Of a DNA stretch of 64,000 nt, positions 43,826 through 53,900 are shown in pieces. Each line of letters begins with the position of its first letter. The stretch's first letter is position 1. A program made the translations under genes and the position numbers. The notes under the pieces are model-generated. The model saw only the letters and a list, made by a program, of their open reading frames with translations, made no database searches and had not been told where the DNA came from. The DNA is from Mesorhizobium sp. BR1-1-16 (GTDB lineage: Bacteria > Pseudomonadota > Alphaproteobacteria > Rhizobiales > Kaistiaceae), in contig NZ_JAIUIE010000005.1 in NCBI RefSeq assembly GCF_020165495.1, forward strand, positions 62,001 through 126,000, read 5' to 3'.

Positions 43826-44814
43826 CCCTTCCCACGATTGCCATCACCATGGGCGATGCCGCCGGCGTCGGGCCGGAAATCATCATGAAGAGCCTCGCGC
43901 ATCGCGCGCTGTTCGAGGAATGCCGGCCGATCGTCATCGGCGACGCCGCCCGACTGCGCAAGGCGAGGGCTCTGCTCGGCAGTCAGTTGGCGGTGCAGGC
44001 GATCGCTTCGGTCGAGGAAGCCGATATTCGCCCCGGCATCGTCGCGGTGATCGACCTTCCGCTCATCCCCGATGATCTCGTCTGGGGCGCGCTCTCCGGG
44101 GTAGCCGGCGATGCGGCGTTCCAGTTCATCCGCAAGGCTGTGGAATTGATGACCGCAGGCGAAGTGGATGCCATCTGCACCGCCCCCTTGAACAAGGAGG
44201 CGCTCCACGCCGGCGGGCATGCCTTTCCCGGCCATACCGAGATGCTGGCGGCGCTGACCGGCACCGAGGAAGTGTCGATGATGCTGATGACGCCGAAGCT
44301 GCGCGTCATCCATGTGACCACGCATATCGGCCTGGTCGATGCCATTGCCCGGATCGAGCCGGGTCTGGTCGAGCGCACCATCATGCGTGGCCACGCGGCG
44401 CTTGTCCGTGCCGGCATCCCGAAGCCGCGCATCGGCGTTTGCGGCATCAATCCGCATGCCGGCGAACACGGCCTGTTCGGTCATGGCGAAGAGGAAAGCA
44501 AGATCATCCCCGCGGTCGAGGCCCTGCAGGCGCGCGGCATCGATGTCGAAGGGCCGCTGCCCGCCGACACGCTGTTTTTCCGCGCCCAACGCGGCGACTT
44601 CGATCTGGTGGTGGCCATGTATCACGACCAGGGCCATGGGCCGGTCAAGGTGCTTGGCATCGAGGACGGCGTAAACGTCACCGTGGGACTGCCAGTCATT
44701 CGCACCTCGGTCGATCATGGCACGGCCTTCGATATCGCCGGGACCGGCAAGGCCGACGAGCGTAGCCTGCTCGCGGCGCTGAACCAGGCGATCGTGCTGG
44801 CGCGCCGCGGCTAA
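43822..44814 (+). CDS. pdxA2: PdxA2-like four-carbon acid-sugar phosphate dehydrogenase
   Basis: NAD-dependent dehydrogenase/decarboxylase of 330 residues in the PdxA family. It begins LPTIAITMGDAAGVGPEI, the family opening. Metal ligands are in FPGHTEMLAALTG, VTTHIGLVDA and VVAMYHDQGHGPVK. PdxA2 enzymes oxidise 4-phospho-D-threonate or D-erythronate to dihydroxyacetone phosphate after a DUF1537 kinase phosphorylates the acid. Here the kinase is a remnant, so either another kinase serves or the pathway is broken. The ATG at 43822 has no clear ribosome-binding site, perhaps because the deletion removed it. Confidence 0.88.
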   Translation: MTLPTIAITMGDAAGVGPEIIMKSLAHRALFEECRPIVIGDAARLRKARALLGSQLAVQAIASVEEADIRPGIVAVIDLPLIPDDLVWGALSGVAGDAAFQFIRKAVELMTAGEVDAICTAPLNKEALHAGGHAFPGHTEMLAALTGTEEVSMMLMTPKLRVIHVTTHIGLVDAIARIEPGLVERTIMRGHAALVRAGIPKPRIGVCGINPHAGEHGLFGHGEEESKIIPAVEALQARGIDVEGPLPADTLFFRAQRGDFDLVVAMYHDQGHGPVKVLGIEDGVNVTVGLPVIRTSVDHGTAFDIAGTGKADERSLLAALNQAIVLARRG

Positions 44815-44837
44815 TTCCAGGAGGAGGAGAGAGTGCC

Positions 44838-46010
44838 ATGGCTGAGGATCTGCGCATCAAGCGGTTGAGCGTGCACCAATACAAATGGCGCGCCCGCGAA
44901 CTCGGCGCTGACTACAACGGCTTCAACCACATCTATCTGCAAGGTTCGACCGCCGAGCAGGTCGGCTATGTCTTCACGATCGAAACCGAAGCCGGCATCA
45001 CGGGGGAATATGTCGGCGGCAATGGCGTCTCCTATGCACAGGTGGCCATGGTCGCGCATTATCTGATCGGCAGGAACGCGCTCGAGCGCGAGCTGATCTG
45101 GAACGATCTGAAGCGGGCGCTGCGCAAGCAGGATCGCTTCGGCATGGCGCCGATCGACGTTGCGCTGTGGGATATTGCGGGCAAGGCGGCGGGCTTGCCA
45201 ATCTATGCGCTGCTCGGCGGCTGGCGCAAACGCTTGCCGGCCTATGCCTCGACCTATCATGGCGACGAAAACGGCGGCCTCGACAGCCCCGAGGCCTTTG
45301 GCGACTTCGCCCAGCAATGCAAGGAAATGGGCTATCCGGCCTTCAAGATCCATGGCTGGGGCAACGGACCGATCGAGCGCGAAGTGGCCACGGTGCTGCA
45401 GACACGCAAAGCGGTCGGCGACAGTATGGACCTGATGATCGATCCGGCCTGCGAATATGAGACCTGGGCCGATGCGCTCAAGGTCGGCAGGGCCTGCGAC
45501 GAGGCGGGCTATTTCTGGCTCGAAGACCCCTACAAGGATGGCGGTCAGTCGGCCTTCGCCCACAAGAAGCTGCGCCAGATCATCAAGACCCCGATCCTGC
45601 TCGGCGAGCATGTGCGCGGCATGGAATTACGCGTCGACCAGATCATCGCCGAGGGAACCGACTATGTCCGTGCCGACGTCGACTATGACGGCGGCATCAC
45701 CGGCGTTATGAAGCTGGCGCATGTGGCGGAAGGCTTTGGCCTCGATTGCGAGATCCACGCGCCGGGTCCCGCCCCGCGCCACTGCATGGCCTCGATCCGC
45801 AATACCAACTACTATGAACTCGGCCTGGTACATCCCAAGGTTCCGGGGCCTTCGACCCAGTGCCGCATCTTTGCCGACGGCTATTCGGACGATCTCGACG
45901 CGGTCGACGCAAATGGCTGCGTGGCCGTACCGGAGGGTCCCGGCCTCGGCGTCACCATCGATTGGGATTGGCTGCAGAGGCACGAAACCGGAAAGACGGT
46001 CTACGAATAG
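44838..46010 (+). CDS. Mandelate racemase/enolase-superfamily acid-sugar dehydratase
   Basis: Enolase-superfamily enzyme of 390 residues, probably dehydrating a sugar acid. The acid/base K-x-H motif is in FKIHGWGNG. Metal ligands are D in LMIDPACEY, E in YFWLEDPYKD and E in ILLGEHVRG. The second-side dyad is in DVDYDGGITG and EIHAPGPAPRH. This set is complete for a functional dehydratase. GGAGGAGAGAG precedes the ATG, 23 bases after pdxA2. The exact substrate cannot be told from sequence. Confidence 0.9.
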   Translation: MAEDLRIKRLSVHQYKWRARELGADYNGFNHIYLQGSTAEQVGYVFTIETEAGITGEYVGGNGVSYAQVAMVAHYLIGRNALERELIWNDLKRALRKQDRFGMAPIDVALWDIAGKAAGLPIYALLGGWRKRLPAYASTYHGDENGGLDSPEAFGDFAQQCKEMGYPAFKIHGWGNGPIEREVATVLQTRKAVGDSMDLMIDPACEYETWADALKVGRACDEAGYFWLEDPYKDGGQSAFAHKKLRQIIKTPILLGEHVRGMELRVDQIIAEGTDYVRADVDYDGGITGVMKLAHVAEGFGLDCEIHAPGPAPRHCMASIRNTNYYELGLVHPKVPGPSTQCRIFADGYSDDLDAVDANGCVAVPEGPGLGVTIDWDWLQRHETGKTVYE

Positions 46011-46213
46011 GCCATTCTTTGCCGGCGAAGCGTCGGGGCGGAGCGCCGCCCCGCCAAGCCACATGGCAGATGTAAGGTCGAGGCGTCAACGCCTGCCAGA
46101 TGCCACCGGCAGGCGAGCGTCATCATCACGGACTGCCCGGCGCCGCGATCAACATTGTGCCGGAACAGACTGCCGTCCTCCCGGCGGCGACCTCAGGCCC
46201 CCAAGGATGAGCG

Positions 46214-47236
46214 TTGGATATCGACATGCATAGAATCGGAATTCTCGGCGCCGCCGGCATTGCGCCACGCTCGATCATTGCCCCGGCGCGGCGCCGCAGC
46301 GACGCGATCATCCATGCCGTGGCTTCGCGCCGCCCCGGCGCGGCCGACGCCTATGCCAAGATCCACGGCATCGAAGCAGCCTATGAGAGCTACGAGGCGC
46401 TGCTTGCCGATCCGGCGATCGACATCGTCTACAACGCCCTGCCGCCGGCCGGCCACGCGGAATGGACCGAGAAGGCGCTGGCGCATGGCAAGCATGTCCT
46501 CTGCGAGAAGCCGCTCGCCATGAATGCGACCGAGGCCGCGGGCATGGTGGCCGCTGCCGCACGTCATGATCGCGTGCTCGCCGAAGCCTTTCACGACCGC
46601 TATCATCCGGTCTTCCTGCATCTGCTGCAGCTCAAGGACGCCGGCGCGTTCGGCGCCATCCGTTCACTCCGCGCCGAGTTTCATGTCGATATCCCGTTCG
46701 ACCCAAAGTCCATCCGCCATGATCCCGGCCAGGGCGGGGGTGCTATGATGGATCTCGGGTGCTATCCGGTTCATTGGCTGCGCGCCTTCATGGCCGAGGA
46801 ACCCGCCGTGATCTCGGCGGTGGCCGAGCCAAACCCGCTCGGCACGGACCAGCGCATGGTGGCCGAACTCATGTTCCCCGGCCGTGTAACGGCTCACCTC
46901 GTGGCCGATATCGCCAGCCCGCCATTTCGGGGATTGCTGCGCATCGAGGGCGAAAGCGGCACAGTGGAACTGGATAATCCCTGCCTGCCGCACCGCGGCC
47001 ATTCGCTGCGCGAGTGGTTCGGTACCAGCTATCGCGAGCACACGATGGCCGGGGGAACGACCTATGACTATCAGCTCGAAGCCTTCATAGCCGCGGTCGA
47101 CCAAGGGACACCGCTGCCTACTGGCGGCGCCGACTCGATCGGCAATATGAGCACGGTGGACGCTGTCTACGACAAGGCGATCGCGGCGGGCACACTCGCG
47201 TCGCGGCCCGCCAGGGGCGTGGCCACCCAGCCGTGA
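46214..47236 (+). CDS. Gfo/Idh/MocA-family oxidoreductase
   Basis: NAD(P)-dependent oxidoreductase of 340 residues. It has the Rossmann loop RIGILGAAGIAPRSI, the signature VLCEKPLAMNA, and the C-terminal GGGAMMDLGCYPVHWLR that carries the conserved catalytic His. Relatives include 1,5-anhydro-D-fructose reductase and D-xylose dehydrogenase. TTG 46214 follows AAGGA with 6 bases; an ATG at 46226 is the alternative. It is the last enzyme of the plus-strand operon. Confidence 0.87.
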   Translation: MDIDMHRIGILGAAGIAPRSIIAPARRRSDAIIHAVASRRPGAADAYAKIHGIEAAYESYEALLADPAIDIVYNALPPAGHAEWTEKALAHGKHVLCEKPLAMNATEAAGMVAAAARHDRVLAEAFHDRYHPVFLHLLQLKDAGAFGAIRSLRAEFHVDIPFDPKSIRHDPGQGGGAMMDLGCYPVHWLRAFMAEEPAVISAVAEPNPLGTDQRMVAELMFPGRVTAHLVADIASPPFRGLLRIEGESGTVELDNPCLPHRGHSLREWFGTSYREHTMAGGTTYDYQLEAFIAAVDQGTPLPTGGADSIGNMSTVDAVYDKAIAAGTLASRPARGVATQP

Positions 47237-47293
47237 CCGAAGCCTCTGACGCGCGGGTCCGCCGTCACAGCGGACCTTGCGCGTCGGCGCCGA

Positions 47294-47854
47294 TCAGTCC
47301 CGGAGAGCCGGGACGGCTTCGGCGATGCCCTTCAGCGGCACTTTGAGGGCGATCGCCTGCCCGGTGGTCGCAACGAATGTCACGGTCGCCTCGCTAGCCG
47401 CGCCCAGTTCGCGGGACAGCGCATTGTCAAACGCGCCGGCGGCTTCGCAGCCCTGCGGGTCGCAAAGGACAAAGTCGATCTTGTGAGGCTTGCCGCCAGC
47501 GACCGTCAGCACGATCCCCGGCCGGGTCAGGATGCCGAGCGGCACGCGGAGCGCGAAGGTCGGCTTGCCGGCCGCGTCGTTACCGATCTCCCAGACCAGC
47601 AGGTTCTGCTGCGTCTTGTTGTTGACGATCCTGAGATTGGCCGCGCAGGTGCGCTTGGCATCCTTTGACAGGGTGTCGTTGCAGGTCACGGTCCAGTTGT
47701 CATAGACCACTGTCTCCGTCCGCTTGGGAGCGCTGACCTCGGGCTTTGGCGCAGGGGTCTGCGCCGAAGACGACGAGACGATCAGGCCGGCACAGAGAGC
47801 GATTGCGACGCCGGCCAAGCGGGCCGGATGAACGAAACCAAGCGCGCGTTGCAT
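47294..47854 (-). CDS. ialB: Invasion-associated locus B (IalB) family protein
   Basis: Exported protein of 186 residues with a signal peptide (LAGVAIALCAGLIVSSSSAQ). The IalB domain is clear: VYDNWTVTCNDTLSKDAKRTCAAN, LLVWEIGND, LRVPLGILTRPGIVL and FVLCDPQGCEAAGAFD, with the conserved cysteine pairs for disulfides. IalB proteins were first linked to erythrocyte invasion in Bartonella but occur across free-living Hyphomicrobiales. AAGGAAG precedes the ATG. It is transcribed away from the plus-strand operon and ends 57 bases after the oxidoreductase. Confidence 0.92.
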   Translation of the reverse strand: MQRALGFVHPARLAGVAIALCAGLIVSSSSAQTPAPKPEVSAPKRTETVVYDNWTVTCNDTLSKDAKRTCAANLRIVNNKTQQNLLVWEIGNDAAGKPTFALRVPLGILTRPGIVLTVAGGKPHKIDFVLCDPQGCEAAGAFDNALSRELGAASEATVTFVATTGQAIALKVPLKGIAEAVPALRD

Positions 47855-47970
47855 CTGAACTTCCTTGTTTACGCGAGACCGGCGGTCGCGAGCGGAAACG
47901 ACGCCGTCGATGGAGGGCGGGCCAACCTCGAAAGGTCGGCCCGCTGTCTGCCGTCATGAGGGGCGCTGAA

Positions 47971-50900
47971 CTACCAGTTGTAGCGCACGCCCGTCAGCGT
48001 CGTACCCGAGGTGAACTCGTTGCTGAACTTCACATCCGCGTTCAGGAAGCCGCTCCAGCCGCTGTCCTTGCCGAAGAGGTTGAGGCTGCCGCCAACTTCG
48101 CCGAAGGCACCGCCGAAATTATCCGTAGCCGTGAACGGCGTGCCGGCGTTGAGGATCGTGGCGCTGTTGTCGCCATCGAACTCGTACCACAGGCGCCCGA
48201 CAGCCGACGCTTCGATCCAGTAGCTCTCGGCGTCATAGACCCGTCCGCCGAAGCGAGCTCCGATGGCACCGCGCAGGCTTTCCCCATCATTGAACTCAAC
48301 GACGCTGTTCGAAACGCTGGCCATATTGTCGATGCTCGCATTGACATAGGCGAGCGTGGCGACCGGCTCGAAGAAGATCTGCGGCGTCCACTGGACGCGG
48401 TAGCCCGAGTCGATGACGAAGCCGAGCGATGTCACGTCGGACGACCCGCTCGACGCTCCGTAGCCCGACAGCGTCGGCGCGGTGTAGTCGAGATTGAGGA
48501 AGTCCGCCTTGACGAGGCCGTCGAGGAAGAAGCCGCCATTGATGTAGGTGCCGTAGACACCGACCGTGCCGCCGCTGTAGTCGCCCGATGTCGGTGACTG
48601 GCCGAAATCGAGCTGCGAGGTGACATAGCCACCGAGGACACCGAACAGCAGCGCCGACTTGTCGGTGACGTTGCCGCCGATATCGGCGCCGGCCATGAAG
48701 CCATAGGTGTTCTGGTTGTAGGACGTGTCGAAATCGAAGTTCTTGTCGAACACGCTGTAGCCGGTATTGCTGTCCCGGTTCATCCAGCTGCCGACGGCCT
48801 TTGCCCATACGCCCGGCGTCAGGCTCTTCTGAGACGCGGCGACCGCTCCCGTTCCGAGCTTGGACGACCCATCATCCGGCGTCGCCGGAGGCGGGTTGAT
48901 GAAATAGGAGCGAAGGTCGGCCTGGCGATCGAGCCAGAGGCCCGCGGTCTCATGCCAGATCGTCTGCGCACCGGTGACGAAGGACGGGAATTCCAGAGCT
49001 TCCTGATCCGGCAGACCGACAAGAAGCTGCGTCGTCCCGGTCGCCGTCGGCGCCGTCGCGAGATCGTAGAAGAACAACCCCTTGTCGATGATGCCGCCAA
49101 ACCGGCTCGAATAATTGGCCGAATTGGGATCGATCACGAAATTGCCGGGAGCGATCGTACCGTTCTGGGACTGGACTACTGCGATACCCGTCGGGTTGAA
49201 CGCGCCGGGTCCTGAATTGACGTCATTGACCAGGATCTGCGTCGTTCCGTACGCCACCTGACCGGCGATCGGATTGCCGTTCACATCGAGGCCGCCGATC
49301 AGCAGCGTATCGGACGTCGAGCCGGGACCGGCGAGATAGGCATCGACGGCCAGCGTGCTGTTTCCAACGCCGGTGAACGTCCCGCTGGTATAGGTGACGT
49401 CACGGTTGGCATTGTAGGCAAGCTGGCCAGCCGTCTCGTCGCTGAGGGTCACCAGACCGACGCCGGCGCCGGATGGATCGCCATTCACAAAGCTTTCCAG
49501 CGAGGAAAGGTTGGTCTGCTCAGCGACAGCGCCGTTGAGGGCCGTCTGGATCCGCCCGGGATTGTTGAGCGTGTCCGAACCGCCGCCGAAGCTGTTGTCG
49601 CCGACGACGACCCAGGTATTCGAGCTGTAGTTGTTGAAGATATCGGCGTTGTCGGTGAGGCCGATCCGGCCGACCAGCGTGCCGTAGTTATTGATTGTGG
49701 TCGCGCCGCCATCTGTGTCGATGGCGATGCGGCTCGCGGCGGTTGCGAGATCGTTGTTCGCCGGGCTGCTGCCATCGAAAGCCCACGAGGTGACAAGCGC
49801 CCCGGTAGCGATTTCGATGCTCGTCGCAGTGTTGCTCGTGACAGAGAGCACGGCATTGCCCCAGTCCGTGCCCGAGCCAGACACCACGGCGTTGGCGCCG
49901 ACGCTGACGGAGGCGACATCACTGCTGGTGATGGCGATGCCTCGGCCCGTGCCGGTCTCGCCGCTGTCGCCACGCAGATAGCTGCCGCTGCCGACGGAGA
50001 CGGTGGCGTTATCGGCGCTGGAGACCGAGACGGCGTCGGTACCGGCCTTGACGGAGGCGTTGCTGCCGACCGTCACGAATGCATCGTCGCTGCCCCCGCC
50101 CACGGCGTTGGTCGCGACGATACCCGTGCCGCCCGAAACGACTGTGCTCTGCGAGCCGGTGGTGACGGAGACAATGCCAGAACCGCCGGACAGCTTCGTC
50201 GCAGCGATGCCGGTGCCGGCAGCCGAAACCGTCGTTCCCGCCGCCGTGGCAATGGTCGCATCGCCATCCTGCGCTTCGCCATAGGCGATCAGGCCGTCCT
50301 GTCCGTAGACATTGGCGTTGGTGACGATGGAAATGTCACCCGCTCCGTCCGTCTTGGACACGGTCACGCCGGCTGCACCGGCATTGATCGTCGCCCACGT
50401 CGTCACGAGAAGATCGCCATCGCCGGACTGATGGTCGACGCTGATGCCATTGCCGCCCGCCGTGATGGCGCCGGCCGCATCGACGATCACCGCGTTGGTG
50501 CCGTCGCCGTCGCCATAGGACTTGCCGACCGAGATGCCGTCACCCGACGAGACGATCGTTCCGTTGACGGTGCTCGTCACCTGGACGAGGCCCGCCCCGC
50601 CGACATTGACCACCGACACGCCGTCGCTGCCCGTTGCCGCACCCGAACGGCCGCTGATCGGGCCATCGAGATTGATGGTTGTGTTGCCGTTGCCGCCGTT
50701 GAACGCGAATACGCCCAGCCCGTCGGACTGCACAGAGCCGAGAACGTCGATGTTGACGTCACCGCTCCCGATACTCGCCCCGACGACGCCGATGAGGTCA
50801 GCCGCCACGGTGCCCGTGGTGGTGACATTGACCGTGTTGCCGTCGCCATAGCTGGCGCCGGCGACACCGACAACACCAGCCATGACCGTGCCGTTGTTGA

Positions 50901-53900
50901 CGACATCGATATCGCTGTCATCGCCAACGCCGACACCAATCAAGCCAGCAAGACCAGCAGTGACCGTCGCGTCGTTGGTGACATCGACAGAGTTGCCGTT
51001 GCCGACAGCAAGGCCGCCGACACCAATCTGACCGGCCGCGACCATGCCCTCGTTGTCGACCTGGAGGTCGTTGTCATCGCCGATGCCAACGCCGAGCACG
51101 CCGGCAAAGTCCGCATTGACCGTGCCATTGCTGTCGTTCAGCACGGCCACGGAATTGTCATTGCCGACGGCGAGGCCGCCGACGCCAACCAGGCCCGCAG
51201 TCACCGCACCGCTATTGGTGCTGCTGATGACGTTGTTGTCACCAATGCCGATGCTGAAGACGCCAGCAATGTCCGGATCAACCGTGCCGTAATTCGTCGT
51301 CGTGACAATGTTATCGTTGCCGACTGCAAGGCCACCGACACCGAAGAGACCGGCAGTCACCGTGCCCTTGTTGGTAGTGGTGACCGTGTTGTCATCGCCG
51401 ATGCCGACGCCAATCACACCCGCGACGCCGGCGTTGACCATGCCAGAACTGTCGTTCAGCACCGTCACCTGGTTATCGTCGCCATAAGCGATACCGCCGA
51501 CGCCAACGAGGCCGGCTGTGACCATACCGCTGTTGCTGGCGGCGACCGTGTTGTCGTCGCCTGCGCCCATGGCGAGGACTCCGGCGACGTCCGAGCCGAC
51601 CGTGCCATAGTTGATCGCGTTGACGATGTTGTCGTCGCCGATGACGAGACCGCCAACGCCGACCAGGCCAGCTGTCACCGTGCCGCTGTTGCCGATCCCG
51701 ACGACATTGCCGTCACCGACGCCAACGCCGATCACCCCGGCAAGACCCGCATCGACTGCGCCTGAATTGGAATTCAGCACCAGGACCGAGTTGTCGTCGC
51801 CGATGGCGAGACCGCCGACACCGACGACGCCGGCTGTCACGGTCCCAATATTGGTGGTGCCGATCACATTGCCGTCGCCAATGGCCATGCCGATGACACC
51901 GGCAGTGTCTGCATCGACGTCGCCGCGGTTCCGCACATCGATGGCGTTGCCATCGCCAACAGCGAGCCCGCCGACGCCAACAAGACCGGCCGTCACCACA
52001 CCGCTGTTCCCGACGCCGATCGTGTTGTCGTCGCCGATAGCAACGCTCATCACGCCGGCGATATCCGCATCGACCGTGCCGTGGTTTCTGGTCTCGACAA
52101 TGTTGTCATCGCCTACGACCAAGCCGCCGACACCGACAAGGCCCGCCGTGACCGCGCCGTTATTGCCGACGCCGACGATGTTGCCGTCACCAGAAGCAAC
52201 CCCGATCACGCCAGCGATGTCCGCGTTGACCGTGCCGTGGTTCCTGACATCGACGGTGCTGTCATCGCCAACGGCGAGGCCACCGACTCCGACCAGACCC
52301 GCCGTCACCGTGCCATCGTTGCGGACATCGATCGCGTTGTCGTCGCCGATAGCGACGCCCATCACGCCCGCGACATCCGCCGTCACGCTGCCGTTCCAGG
52401 CATTGTTCACCGTCACATAGCTGTCGTTGCCATTGGCGAGACCGCCGACGCCGACGAGACCCGCCGTTACTGTGCCGAAATTGCTCGCGCTGACAAAGTT
52501 GTCATCGCCGGCACCGACCGCGATCAACCCGGCAACATCCGCGTCGATGCTGCCGCTGTTCCTCACGCTGACGCTATTGTCGTCACCGACGACAAGACCA
52601 CCGACGCCGACCAGGCCGGCCGTGACCGTGCCACTGTTTCCAACGCGCACCCGGTTGTCATCGCCAATACCGACGCCGATGACGCCAGCGAGACCGGCGT
52701 TGACCGTGCCATCGCCGCCATTCGCCACCGTCACCCGGCTGTTATCGCCGACGGCAAGGCCGCCGACGCCGAAGAGGCTAGCCGTGACCGCGCCATTGTT
52801 GCCGACATCAATGACATTGTCGTCGCCGACGCCGACGCCGATCAGACCGGCAACCCCAGCATTGATCGTGCCGAAATTCGTCGCATCGACGCGGTTGTCA
52901 TCGCCGACCGCTAGACCACCGACGCCGACAAGACCGGCCGTCACCGCACCGCTGTTCCCGACAGCGATCGTGTCGTCGTCGCCGATGGCGACGCCCATCA
53001 CACCCGCGACATCGGCCGTTACAGTACCGTTCCAGGCATTGTTCGCCGTCACATGGCTGTCGTCGCCATAGGCAAGACCGCCGACGCCGACGAGACCAGC
53101 CGTGACCGTCCCGAAATTGCGGGCGCTGACAAAGTTATCATCACCGACACCGACCGCGATCAAGCCGGCAACATCAGCGTCGATCGTGCCGCTATTCTTG
53201 ACGCTGACGCCATTGTCGTCACCGACGACGAGACCGCCGACGCCGACCAGACCGGCCGTGACCGTGCCGCTGTTTCCAACGCGCACCCAGTTGTCATCGC
53301 CAATGCCGACGCCGATCACGCCAGCGAGGCCGGCATTGACCGTGCCATAGCTGTCATTCGTCACCGTCACCCGGCTGTCATCACCAACGGCAAGACCGCC
53401 AACACCGACGAGGCCAGCTGTGACCGTGCCATTGTTGCCGGCATCGATAACATTGCCGTCGCCGATGCCGACGCCAAGCACGCCAGCGATGTCCGCATTG
53501 ACCGTGCCGAAATACTCGTTCTGAGCGCTGACCGAATTATCGTCGCCGACACCGAGCGCACCGACGCCGACAAGCCCGGCCGTGACCGTGCCGCTGCTGG
53601 TGGCCGAGACGGTGTTGTTGTCGCCGATGCCGATCCCGAAGACGCCGGCGATGGCCGGATCGACTGTGCCGGAATTGGTCGTCGTAACCGTGTTGCCGTC
53701 GCCGACGGCGAGGCCGCCAACGCCAAAGAGACCCGCCGTTACGGTGCCCTTGTTGGTGGTCGTGACCGTGTTGTCATCACCGATGCCGACGCCGATCACA
53801 CCGGCGAGGCCAGCGTTGACATTGCCGAAGCCGTCATTCGTCACCGTGACCGAATTGTCGTCGCCAACGGCAAGACCGCCGACGCCGACGAGGCCGGCCG

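Noticed and set aside
47746-48597. 283-codon plus-strand frame near IalB
   Set aside because: Antisense to the IalB N-terminus and the autotransporter barrel; no family signature.
50431-51765. Further long plus-strand frames in the array (to about 52914)
   Set aside because: Same repeat-driven artefact as the 53053-58350 frame.
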